NCBI RefSeq assembly: GCF_026914185.1
Contig: NC_070571.1
Location: 4,030,001 to 4,094,000 of the forward strand
Length of the DNA stretch: 64,000 nucleotides
Reading direction: 5' to 3'
Source: Puccinia triticina
Taxonomy: Eukaryota; Basidiomycota; Pucciniomycetes; Pucciniales; Pucciniaceae
Positions within the stretch are counted from its first letter, which is position 1. Every line of letters starts with the position of its first letter. The notes beneath the pieces were generated by a model. That model saw only the letters and a list, made by a program, of their open reading frames with translations. It did not search any database and was not told the DNA's origin. Made by a program: the position numbers and the translations under genes. Positions 54,794 to 64,000 of the stretch are shown one piece after another.

Positions 54794-54930
54794 GGGGCAT
54801 TACTGACCAGAAGTAAGTCCCCCTCCTTAGTATGCATCTCGGGCTCTACTGCCATCATAGTCGTAAGCTCTACTCCAGCCACTGTCGTGAGCCGCTCGCG
54901 GGGAACCCCTCCTCTTTTTGTTTGTTTTAG
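54794..54930 (+). repeat. Repeat R4, intron-like unit
   Basis: GGGGCATTACTGACCAGAAG, TAAGTCCCCCTCC, TAGTATGCATCTCGGG, CCACTGTCGTGAGCC, ending TTTTTGTTTGTTTTAG. GTAAGT at 54813 overlaps the pol stop codon; TAG ends at 54930, 118 nt later. Confidence 0.75.
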
Positions 54931-55000
54931 GTTTTCCCTTTCTCTCCTGGTCGCGCATCCGTCGAAGGAGTCTGGGGACAGACTCCAAATGGTGGGTGGA

Positions 55001-55893
55001 TGTGGTGGCCCCTCTCGTGGCCAGCTAGTCAGGAGCAACACCGCCGCCAGCGAGATCATCAAGGTCCCTCTTTTCCCCTCATCTTCCAACCTCCTTCAAG
55101 ATCTTTCTGCCCTTCTTCCTTCTTCCTCCTTTCCACCCTTCCATCTCCTCTTTCCTTTCCATTCCCCCTTTTTTCCTTCATCCTCAAAATCCCCCTCTTC
55201 TTCTCAGTCTCCGTCCCTGTCTCATCTTTCTTGGTCCTAACACAGCATCTGCTGTGGGTTTATTCCCTGTTTTTGTCTTCTGGCTCCTTCTCTCCTGTTT
55301 GATTTTTGTCTGTCTTGAGTGTTTCTTTCTCCTCTGTTCTCTTTCCCTTTCTTTTCTCTGTTTCTTCTCCTTCTGTCTCATCTCATTCTGATTTCCTCAT
55401 TTCTTTGTGTTGTGTCTTCTTTTCTCCTTCTTCTGTTGTCTGTTGTGTGTGTGTGCACGAGTAGCGCGCGGAGGATATGATGAAATCTATGTGACATGTG
55501 GCTCTCCCGGAGTCCAAGTTCGCTGAACTTGGATGATGGGAGAGGCATGGCATTCTGATCCCCAGAATACGGACCATCACTGAGCTTATAGATCCTATCT
55601 TCAGAGTTTCAACTTACGGGCTCCGCCCGCCGATCATCCTTCATCAGAGTTTTCCGGATCTTTTTCCTTCCTCTTCCTTAAGATCACATCTCCCTTCCCC
55701 TCAAACAAAACAACCGCCGCCGAGGATCCAAAACCACGGCGAACTTCTCAAAACCACCCAAAACCCAATAGCTATCCCTGATCCCCCCCATTTTCAGCGC
55801 TCATCACCACGGACCACCCAGCCACGAGGGCAGCCTAAACAGCACCCATCCCCTCACACGACTGCCTCCGCTTGTACGGACAGGAGTCCCTCA
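55001..55893 (+). repeat. 3' LTR of element III
   Basis: 893 bp, preceded by AAATGGTGGGTGGA (purine-rich tract) and followed by target duplication TCGT. Confidence 0.95.
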
Positions 55894-56592
55894 TCGTTCA
55901 GAAGAAAAGCTATTCGGAAATTGGGCAAAAGTGTCCCTCATAGTTGCACAAAATCTGTAAGTTTCTTTAATGTTTCCCAAAAAATAAATGTGAGAAGAAT
56001 GTGGAGGTTTGGGATGAGACTGTACAATATTCTTATGAGACACGGAATCCTCCAAAACGGTCAAACAAGAATTGATGGAATTGTTAACGGAATCAACCGT
56101 ATTTTGGACCTGTAAAAACTCTTGATAAATATTGGAGCTTCATTCGAGTAAAATACTTTGCAAAAACCAACAATTGAGACAAGTCTTTGATTGTCTCATT
56201 GTTTCTTCATTTCGCCTGGCTTGAGCTTGGAGATACCCAATGGCTTGTGAGTTGGCAAAAATTGTTTGATCTCTATCTGGAAGCTTGTTGACATCCAAAC
56301 CGGCAATCAACCCCGAGACGTCCTCCATTGGTTGATTTGACGCAGATCCTCGATGTGGACCTGGCGAAGTCAAAATTGGCAAAGAATCAATTGGTTGGGG
56401 CTCAAAACCATCTGGAAACGGGACGAGGGGAGGAAGGGATTGTTGTGCATCGTCCAAAACCGTAAAATTTGGAAGAGGGCTCTGGAAAGGCGTCACATAG
56501 GATTGACCGGCGAGATGTGCGAAAGAATTTGGGTTCAGGGACGGGGGTAATGACATGCAAAGAGGAAGTTGTGGAGAAGAGTTATCGGACAT
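55894..56592 (-). pseudogene. gag: Gag N-terminal part of chromovirus II, right of the insertion
   Basis: Reads from ATG at 56592 (MSDNSSPQLPLC) through a Pro-rich segment and NPMEDVSGLIAGLDVNKLPD-like sequence, then (after stop or frame breaks near 56140) CLTVLEDSVSHKN, TYRFCATMRDTFAQFPNSF and SSER at the junction. The join to QKILWITSYF at 47207 uses one copy of the 4-bp duplication. Confidence 0.75.
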
Positions 56593-56840
56593 GTTTATAA
56601 CTTTGTGCTTTATTGGAAGCTTGATTTGAATTATTTGAATATAGAAGTGATGAAAGTTGATTATGAGGATGATGATGAGGCGAAGATAATGTGTAGCTTA
56701 ATTTTAGAGTGTCAAGAATGAGAGGAGCAAAACTTGAATCGAACAATTTATAACTTTGAGAAAAAGAATAAGGTTGGATACACCAAAGATAGCCAAAATT
56801 TTAAATGTATGGAATCTAAGGTTGAAGATCGCGATATAAT

Positions 56841-57241
56841 TGTGAGGGCCCACCTAATACTCTTACTTCTTGAGTGGCTATGAACAAAGTTCAAGAGAAC
56901 CCGTCGCCTATTTTCAGATGTATTAGAGGTAGTCTATCTTTGAAGCAAAGAATAGACTCTTGAAAGGAGTTTTAATAGAGGTTGAGATTACGCGACTGGA
57001 ATGATAATGATAACAAAGAACAAAGAATATCGCGATGAGGAAAAAGAAAAGGGGAAACAACGGAATGAAAGACAACCGGGTTTATAACAATACACTCAGA
57101 CCCTCAGATAAAACCTTCACAATCAAAGAAAGGAAAAAAGTTGTAAAAGATATTAATGATTCTTAGCATAATAAGGACCATTCTCCAATCATTAATCAGC
57201 TCCATCTTTGCATGATTATCAGTAACAAAGAAAACATTACA
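56841..57241 (-). repeat. 5' LTR of chromovirus II
   Basis: 401 bp; identical in length to the 3' LTR, with four transitional differences. Followed on the plus strand by target duplication CCGTG. Confidence 0.95.
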
Positions 57242-57246
57242 CCGTG

Positions 57247-57478
57247 CCGCAGGTACCTTCTGATTCCTGAAGGAGAGATGATGGGCCAAGTCAACCCTAT
57301 TGTAAAGCCCGCTTGTCACACGGGTTTCACAAATCAATCACAGAATTACATAAGCAACATTGAATCAACATCTCCCGCACCCTGCCTAGCTCAGTAGAGA
57401 ACAAGCCAAACCGTTCAAACGGCAGTCTTATCAAGTGTGTGGTGGTATTAATATTTGACCGGTTGACCTATTGAATGA
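57247..57478. other. Spacer between chromovirus II and the LINE
   Basis: Short unannotated host or older repeat sequence; no gene seen. Confidence 0.5.
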
Positions 57479-60400
57479 CTTTTTTTTTTTTTTTAAGTGA
57501 AATTTGGCCAATGGCATTGCTCACTATGAATCTCAGAAACAACAAGATAAGGAAATACAACTCTTGAAAATCTACCACACAAAGCACGGAGCGTAAAGTG
57601 AACTCAAGTCAAGATTTGAGAATATAACAATGTTAAATGAAGCAAAAAGAAGAGAAAAAAGGGAGTTATTGGGGGGGGAAGTTGTTCCAGGAAACGGTTT
57701 GAGTCACGCAGAAAGACTGCTAAAGCCATCTTGGCTTTCTGAATGTTGAGGATTTTGTCGAGCCTCTCCGATCTGAACCAAATTTTCAAATGCCGCAATT
57801 GTTTCCGGAGAATCACCCGCTGACTCTTGACTTTTGGGCAAAAATTCATCAAATGGAAAACGGTCTCCTTTGCCCCACAATTTGGAAAAAGAGGATCAAA
57901 GGCCCTACAAATGCGGAAGAGATGCTTTTTCAGTGCACAATGACCTGAATCTATTTGGTTTATCAAGGCGCTATAACCAATAGGCAAATCTGAGGGCTAT
58001 GCCTTCCACCATCCTGTGAAGAACCTTCTTGTAGTTGCTTTTGATTTCCAAGGCCTGCGTTGAGGGGGACTCCAATGCATCTTTGGCCAATTGATCTGCC
58101 ATCTCATTGCCTACGATGTCTTTGTGACCCAGACACCATACAAGTGATATTGTTAAACTAGACGGTAGGTCTGCAAAGGCATCATCAATCTGCATGAATA
58201 GCCACTGCCCTGGCTTCGGAGTAGCTGGATTTTTGGTTCTTAGAATGACACCTTGATTGTAAAAAAAGATCAGTAGTCGTCGATGTTGCAAATCCCTGCA
58301 TATCTCCTTGGCCAGTCTGATGGCAGCCAGAACCCCCGCCGCTTTGCTTTCATGGTTTGACAAGATTGCCTTCTTCCCTAGGGAATAAGCGCTGAAGCTG
58401 TTCAGAGTCAGGCATATTGCCGCACCCGCTCCTCCCTTCTCCGGGTGGAAGGACCCGTTGCTGAAAACCAGCAAAGCCCTTGGATCAGAAGAGTATGAGG
58501 AAATGAGGGACTTAACCGAGATTATTGCCTCCTCCTTTGACTGCCCCAGGTTATAATATCCCAGTGCTCTTGATGGCCAAGGATTGAAATCAAAGGTTAG
58601 GTGAATCCGCTCCGGATCCGCCGCCAAGGCTTCATCCACCAAGTGTGCCAATAAGCCAACTCTGGCTGCGTCCGGAAAACGAGCGCCTGAATCGGCTCTG
58701 CTGGACAAAATAAAAGATCAGACAACGTTACTAGTCTTCACTGTAATTATTTTCCTATAGAAAAATGAAAGACTGGTTTTGATGACTTCACCAAATAAAG
58801 ATTGCGCCGCCGATCTTGACTGAATAAACTTGGACGAAGTTGACTTGAACACCCCTAGGGTGAAAATCCCCACCAAGCGGTCAACCTTTCCAGCCAGGGA
58901 TTCAACCTTTCCCTTGTTTGACTTTGTTGCCCAAAGAGCAGCGCCTTAAGTGATCCTAGGGAACAGGACACTCTTGATCAGTTTCAACCGTTCCGGCTTC
59001 TTGGTGCCCCACCAAGAGTTGCCAAAGATCCTTAGCTGGTTGATAGTTTTGTGAGCTTTTTCTTCCAAAGTCCTGAAATTCTTGTTGAACAAGAGCTTCC
59101 GGTCCAGCCAGACACCCATCCACTTGACGTCTGTCATTGGCTTGAGGCACTGAGCCCCAAAAGGGAAGTCCCCCTTGGGTACCTTGCCCTTGGACAGCCA
59201 GAGAAACTGTGCTTTGGCTTGATCAAAAATTGCCCCGTGGGAATCACCCCAGCGGAGCAATCTCTGACCTTCCTCAATCAGCAGCTCTCTGGCTGCCTCC
59301 GTCGAGTCCGCCGCGACCAAATGGACCACATCGTCCACGTATCCTATCAAAACCAAATCTAGTGAGGTGCAAAATTCCTTATTCAGCAACGAGTTGTTGT
59401 ATAAAATGTACAGGATTACAGATAAGGGAGAGCCTTGGGGGAGTACAGTCTTGACGGAGAAAGCCGCCGAGGTAAAATCATCCAGTCTTATTGTAGTCGA
59501 CCTGTCCTTCAAAAAATTGGCAATGGTCAATACCAGGTACGTTGGGCACTTTAGTTGAAACAGATAGTATATGAGCCTGTTGGGGTGGACTGAACGGTAC
59601 GCCGACTTCACGTCTAGGAACAACGCGGCCACGACCTTCCCCTCTTGCCATTTTGATTTGACCCAATGTTTAAAGGCAAAGAGCGCGTCTTCCGTCCCCG
59701 ATCCCTTGCGTCTGCCAAAGTGGCCGCCCGCAAGTACTCCGGCCTCTTTGGCCCACACCGTGAGACGCCTGGCGAGTATGAGCTCGAACAGTTTTCTCAT
59801 GGTGCTGAGTAATGCAATGGGGCAATAAGCCCCCGGGTTGGTGTAGTCGGGCTTTCCGTGTTTCCGGATTATTGCCGTAACTGCAATCTTCCAGGAAGCC
59901 GGAAATTTGTTGCTTGTTAAAATGTTGTTATACAACTTTAATAAATTTTCCTCTAACGGCACGGGAAAGGACTTAAGAAGTTCGTTGGCAATCCCGTCTA
60001 TTCCCGGGGCTTTTTTCGGGCGGATTCTCCAAATAGCTGAAGCGACTTCCTCCTTGGTTATAGGGGGGTAGCTGCCGAACCTGCAAGATAAGTCCAGATT
60101 TATATCCAACAGATCAATTGGAGCATCTGTCAATGAAGTTCCTTTGAAGAGTAACTCAGCCTGTTTATGCTTGTCGTGCACGATCACACCACCATCGCCC
60201 TTCAGAGGCAGGACCTCCCCACCCGTTGATTTTGACAAAAATCAAAGGACCCTATAGAGGTCACCCTCTTCCGGGTTCTCCAAGAGTCGCCTCCATTTCT
60301 GTTGTTTCAAATTCCTAACAAGCAAAAGGAAATAATCATTCCACTGCTTATAACACTTGCAGGCTTTGGGGGACTTAGCCAAAATCATCCACTTCCGCGC

Positions 60401-60690
60401 TTGGTTGCGGGTCCTGAGAACCAGGTCCAACGTCTCGCGGCACCACCAAACCTTAGCCTTAGCCTTGTTTGACTGGACCTTGCGGCCGAGATGTTCCTGA
60501 GCCTGCTTCAGACAGGTCGTCAGTTTTTCAGCGTGCGCATCCGGGTCCTCTGCAGTCTCAGCAGTAAGGGAATATAACTTAGCAGTGACAGAATTGATTT
60601 TCTGAGCATCAAGATCCGACCATTTTGGGAGTCTCCAGTGATGGGAGGGGGTATTGAGATATCTCAGTAAAAGCATACTCATCAACCGGT
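57479..60690 (-). mobile_element. Degenerate LINE (Tad/I-like), 5'-truncated
   Basis: A non-LTR retrotransposon on the minus strand. Poly(A), seen as T16 at about 57479-57494, marks the 3' end. From 5' to 3': a linker after the missing endonuclease (AKVWWCRETLDLVLRTRNQ, 60685-60242), RT (60238-58946), RNase H (58708-57971) and a Cys/His-containing C-terminal region (57987-57604). The left part of ORF2 (endonuclease) is absent, as in 5' truncation or interruption by the copia element that starts next to it. Confidence 0.85.
57604..60685 (-). pseudogene. LINE ORF2 remnant: RT, RNase H, Cys/His tail
   Basis: RT contains KKAPGIDGIANELL, LILARRLTVWAKEAG, FLDVKSAYRSVH, VLPQGSPLSVILYILYNN and the active site GYVDDVV. 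RNase H has VFSNGSFHPEKGG (first catalytic Asp replaced by Asn), HESKAAGVLAAIRLA and GNEMADQLAK. The tail has HCALKKHLFRI and FPNCGAKETVFHLMNFCP, a zinc-binding pattern common at the end of fungal LINE ORF2. Stops: TGA at 60242-60244, TAA at 58946-58948, and one just upstream of 58708; a frame change near 57975. RNase H after RT places it in the Tad1/I group. Confidence 0.85.
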
Positions 60691-60992
60691 TGTAAAGTGA
60701 TACTCAAAGTTGTAATGTAGTTGTGAAACCTAAATGATCATGTTAAATAGTCTCTGTTGTACCGGATCCTATTTTCTTTTCTTCATTCAAGTTTCTCATC
60801 TCTTGTCTCAACTTCAACTCCGCACAACCAGGTGTGCTCATCCGTGGTCTCGTCAAGTTTGCTCGTGTGCTGTACTCACACATTGCTGGTCTTTCCAAGG
60901 TGTGCTCGTCGGTGGTCTCGTCAAGTTTGCTCGTGTGCTGTGCTCACACATCGCTGGTCTTTCCAAGACCCTCTGCGCCTTTTCGTTCTTTA

Positions 60993-61004
60993 GGTTATGA
61001 GCCC
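60993..61004 (+). other. Half-tRNA-iMet type primer-binding site
   Basis: GGTTATGAGCCC is complementary to the anticodon arm of initiator tRNA-Met (GGGCTCATAACC), the primer arrangement known for Drosophila copia and yeast Ty5, which use a 5' half of tRNA-iMet. It is followed by a small hairpin CAGAGT-CCTA-ACTCTG. Confidence 0.55.
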
Positions 61005-61064
61005 AGAGTCCTAACTCTGAGGACGCGCTTATAATTACAACACACGATCCATTCCTCTGCTGTC

Positions 61065-64000
61065 ATGTCCGAATCCAAGACTCAGATTCCCGATCTCTCG
61101 AAGGTCGACTTCCCAACCTGGAAGCACAAGATTCTGGGATACTGTCAGCAGCTCGGATTCAAGTTTTACCTGACAACCTCTGTTGCTCCCGCTGGATTAA
61201 CTCAATTCAATCTGAATAGATCCAAGACGGCTGGTATACTCCTCTCTCATATGGGAATCAGCAACTTCAATCGCTTTGTGACAGACGCGAATGAAGAGAA
61301 CCCGGTCAAGCTCTGGAAACTCCTGACCGATCACTATGAGGCCAAGACCAAAGGTAACCAGTCTCGAGTCTACAACGAGTTTCTTGCAGCCCCCTATAAG
61401 CCCGACCTAGCCAACTATCTTGACAGTGTCAACCAACACATCAAGATGATGATGTCGGCAGGAATGAAGTTCACCGGACCCAATCTCGACATTAAAGAGA
61501 CTTACATTGCCAAAACTATTGTTCTTAAACTTCCGGACAAATACTCGACTGAAAGGGCCCTTCTGTATGCCCAAAGACCACTGACCATCAATCAAGTCAT
61601 GAAAGCACTCGACAACACTCGTCAGAATGCAAAACTCACCTCGGTCAACATCAAAACCAAAGACACCGCCATGGCCGCTTCATCTAAGAAGAAAGGCAAG
61701 AACAGGCAAGAATTTTGCTCAGGGGGAAAGCACAACCCCAAAGCTGACCATTCTGAACGCGAGTGCTGGCAGCTTAACAAGTCATCCTCCTCAAAGAATG
61801 CGAACGCAGCTCAAGCAAACGACTCAGATAGTGGCAACTCCAAGTCTACTGGTAATGGACTTTGCTGCACCATCAAAGCTTTTGCGGCCATCAAGACTCC
61901 AAACATGTGTTATCTTGACAGCGGCGCTTCACACCATATGTTCACCAAAAAAGCGCTGTTCAAGGACTATTGTCCGAAATCAAGTCAAGTCGAGCTGGCT
62001 GACGGACACACACTTGAAGTCAAAGGCAGCGGTTTCGTCAACGATATCACTGAAAACAACTGCATCATCCCGTTAAAATCACTTCATGTTCCTGGTCTGA
62101 GCACCACTCTAGTCAGTCTTGGCCGACTTCTTGAGCGTGGCTGTGAGCTGAAAAGAACTAGTTCCTCGTCGTTTGTCATAATTTGAGAAGGAGAAGTAAT
62201 TTTCAAGACTTTGATTGTTGGCGGCACGTGTATGGTTCAATTGAATACAACCACCGAAGGTCAGTCATCTCTAGCGACCGCTCTCTTGTCAACAATCACT
62301 GATGTAAATCTACTTCACAGACGCGCCGGCCACTGCAGCAACGAGGCACTAAGACGAATGTTTGGAATAAAATCGCCAAATGTTAAATGTGATTCTTGTT
62401 CAATGTCTAAATCTCATCGCCTTGTATTCCCGTCTCAACTGCCGCAAGCCTCTCATCCTCTTGAATCAGTCCACATGGATCTCAGTGGAAAAATCACTCC
62501 GGCATCATGTGGAGGCGGCAGCTACTACTTTAAGCTTACTGATTGGTTTACTCGTTATCGTCATGTTTTCATTCTCTCATTGAAATCTCAAACGTTCTCA
62601 AAATTTGTAGAAGATTTTAACAATGTCACAACATTTCACGGGCGACCAATCAAATCTGTTGTCTTTGATGGTGGAGGAGAGTTTAACTCCAACGAGTTCA
62701 CTGAGTTCCTCAAGTCTAAAGGAGTCACAATTCACGTTACAGCGCCCTACACCCCTCAACAGAACGCGGTGGCCGAACGTGGTAATAGAACAACCAGTGA
62801 GAAGGCTCGGGCAATGCTCAAGCAAGCAAATCTCCCTTCAGTTTACTGGGGGGAAGCTGTCTGTACAGCGGTATTCCTTGAAAACATCACGCCGGTCCGC
62901 AAGCTCAAGTGGAAGACACCCTACGAACTGTGGTTTGACTCCAGCTTTGACAAGTCTCGTCTTCGCCCATTTGGCTGCAAGGCATACGCAAATATTCCCA
63001 AAAAGCTTCGAGACGGCAAGTTTGGAGAGACGGCGAAAAAAGGACTGATGGTCGGATATCAGCTGGGAATGCATAACTGGCGCATTCTACTTCCGGGAGG
63101 GAAGGTTGAGCGCTGCCATGATGTCTCTTTTGACGAAGCAGACTTCCCAGGAGTCTCCCTTTTCTCCCCAGCTGACCCGTCTGGACTCGTTGACCCTCAG
63201 GACCCGGTGGAGTTCGAAGAACTTGAAGACTCTCCGCTACTTCACAGTACTGAAGAAACACCAGAAGTTACCCGCTCAGGATCGAATTTCGGGGAAGACA
63301 ATCATCAAGATCACTCTGAGGAGCGAGAAGACCGGCCTCCTGAGGCTGAGACATCGAACCCTGCCCCTAAAGCTGACCCACCCAGGCCCAAACCCGGCTG
63401 GGACATTGTCCTTGCACCGGAGAAAGCACCAAGAGACATATCATCTGTGATTGACGCATCCAACATTCTCGAGCATAAAAGGAGGGCCAATGTCTGCATC
63501 CTGGACAGGTTTGACGGGTTCATGCTGGATCACCTCGATCCTTACTTCGACATCCATGCCGTAGCCTACGTTTCGGTAGGAGTTCCTCAAACATACAACC
63601 AAGCCATGGCCTCGGGTGAATCTAAAGAATGGCTGGCCGCGGTTGACAACGAACTGTCGGCAATGGCGGATCTAGGCGTGTGGGAAGTCGTCAGAATTCC
63701 TAAAGATCACCAGCTCCTAGGGACGATCTGGGTCTTTAGGAAGAAAGTTGACGAAGACGGTGCGGTCTGCAAGTTTAAGGCTCGGTTGTGTGCGCAAGGT
63801 TCCCTTCAAGCGGTGGAGGACATTCTTCACACCTATGCTCCAACTGGCAGGTTCGCAGCGCTTAGAACGGTCGTGACGGTCGGTATATCCCGTGGGTACA
63901 AAATCCATCAGATGGATGCCAAGAACGCCTTCTTAAATGGCGAACTTGAGGAGGAAGTGTATCTGCGCGCTCCGGCAGGTCTGTCGATTCCGGCTGGGCA
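61065..64000 (+). pseudogene. gag-pol: Copia Gag-Pol, one internal TGA, incomplete at edge
   Basis: ATG at 61065 opens Gag (MSESKTQIPDLSKV; UBN2/retrotran_gag-like), with FCSGGKHNPKADHSERECW (zinc-knuckle variant) and protease CYLDSGASHHM. A TGA at 62184-62186 interrupts the frame; it stays open from there to base 64000 (604 codons) with no further stop. Integrase: HRRAGH and CDSC finger, VHMDLSG, VVFDGGGEF, TPQQNAVAERGNRT (D/D/E). Then a Ser/Glu/Pro-rich linker and the RVT_2 start: AMASGESKEWLAAVDNE, LLGTIWVFRKK, FKARLCAQG, HQMDAKNAFLNGELEEEVYL with the first catalytic Asp. The YVDD motif would lie beyond the window. Confidence 0.9.

Larger units (their letters stand above)
51118..54816 (+). 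pseudogene. pol: Pol of element III (RT, RNase H, integrase), one stop
   Basis: The frame is open from 51025 with first ATG at 51118; the true start is uncertain because it may be spliced (R2, R3). It begins with seven (L/I)R(D/N)(E/K)xKL repeats. RT: SSPVFCVVKSNGKLRIVHDL, GYDER, LPQGATNSVAVYQ, and FIDDGGIKGP at the active site. TGA at 52984-52986 interrupts the frame before EEAFAALK. RNase H: LAVDSSFHAAGAVL and PDSLSRRP. Integrase: HHCC finger (HKGLGHRG, CEPCQKR), then SMDVVHIK, STDSGSEFG and GMVERGH with D/D/E. The C-terminus reads GDLVLAYHRS and YRIVQQVQGGSYVLAKLDG. It ends TAA at 54814-54816, inside the GTAAGT of R4. Confidence 0.88.
47208..55893 (+). mobile_element. Ty3-type element III nested in chromovirus II
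   Basis: LTRs of 892 and 893 bp (47208-48099 and 55001-55893; TGTGGTGGCC...GTCCCTCA), differing at about seven positions. Target duplication TCGT (47204-47207 and 55894-55897); removing the insert and one TCGT restores the chromovirus II gag frame. Internal order: antisense tRNA-Tyr primer site, repeat R1, gag-protease, R2, a short repeat-rich segment, R3, RT-RNase H-integrase, R4, purine-rich tract, 3' LTR. There is no chromodomain. Inactivated by a protease change and a nonsense codon in pol. Confidence 0.95.
42277..57241 (-). mobile_element. Chromovirus II, split by a nested element
   Basis: Two 401-bp LTRs (42277-42677 and 56841-57241; TG...CA ends, four transitions apart) flanked by a perfect 5-bp duplication CCGTG (42272-42276 and 57242-57246). 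Minus-strand gag, protease, RT, RNase H, integrase and chromodomain lie between them. An 8.7-kb element (47208-55893) is inserted in gag; without it chromovirus II would be about 6.3 kb. No TGG-type primer-binding site is visible after the 5' LTR. The pol stop codon lies in the first bases of the 3' LTR. Several disabling mutations are present. Confidence 0.95.
60692..64000 (+). mobile_element. Ty1/copia element, cut by window edge
   Basis: gag, protease, integrase and RT in copia order, running past base 64000. The 5' LTR boundary is uncertain; it probably begins at one of the TGT sites near 60692-60745, next to the end of the LINE. A 68-bp tandem duplication (60831-60898 and 60899-60966) lies in this leader/LTR. 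The 3' LTR is outside the window, so no target duplication can be checked. Confidence 0.85.

Noticed and set aside
57420..60700. ACCGGTTG present at both sides of the LINE as a target duplication
   Set aside because: The left copy is separated from the poly(T) by about 14 bp, so it is not adjacent to the 3' end; likely chance.
62380..63450. Short plus and minus ORFs over the copia region
   Set aside because: They are out of frame with the integrase/RT reading frame that is open from 62187 to the window edge.

Overview
This is nuclear DNA of a filamentous basidiomycete, most likely a rust fungus (Pucciniales; inference). Genes carry short introns (55-100 nt, GTAAGT/GTGAGT-type donors, CTGAC/CTGAT-type branch sites). 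The only clear housekeeping gene is RPA1. Most of the window is repeats: chromoviruses, another Ty3-type element, Ty1/copia, a Tad/I-like LINE, DIRS-like remnants and many small TIR elements.

Layout. 1-7 kb: minisatellites, one hAT-type MITE inside a minisatellite, then unannotated DNA. 7.4-12.2 kb: a GC-rich gene island on the minus strand with a 3-exon gene of unknown function and a complete 7-exon RPA1 with an ACGCGT box upstream. 12.6-16 kb: a MITE and a complete 4-exon gene for a predicted secreted protein with two internally similar domains; a degenerate paralogue lies at 39.6-42.0 kb. 16-23.4 kb: retroelement remnants, including a DIRS-like reverse transcriptase interrupted by a TTAA-flanked TIR element that carries about 40 telomere-like CCCCTAA units and Pol III box-like sequence. 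23.4-29.2 kb: a full-length chromovirus with 5-bp target duplication. 29.2-36.3 kb: small TIR elements, an ABC-transporter pseudogene with a 50-nt C run, and a roughly 580-bp satellite of hairpins. 37.0-38.6 kb: a 7-exon gene not visible as one long ORF, with one nonsense codon and one lost splice acceptor.

42.3-57.2 kb is a nest: a minus-strand chromovirus (401-bp LTRs, CCGTG duplication) whose gag is split by an 8.7-kb plus-strand Ty3-type element (about 892-bp LTRs, TCGT duplication). The inner element has a primer-binding region complementary to the whole 3' half of mature tRNA-Tyr, and four copies of a 125-140-bp intron-like repeat placed between its modules. 57.5-60.7 kb is a degenerate LINE on the minus strand. 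A copia element starts near 60.7 kb and runs off the right edge.

Most retroelement ORFs carry nonsense codons or altered catalytic residues, but the LTR pairs differ by only about 1-2 percent by hand count, so the insertions look recent. Exon boundaries were placed by eye from splice consensus, reading-frame continuity and, for the secreted family, comparison of the two copies.
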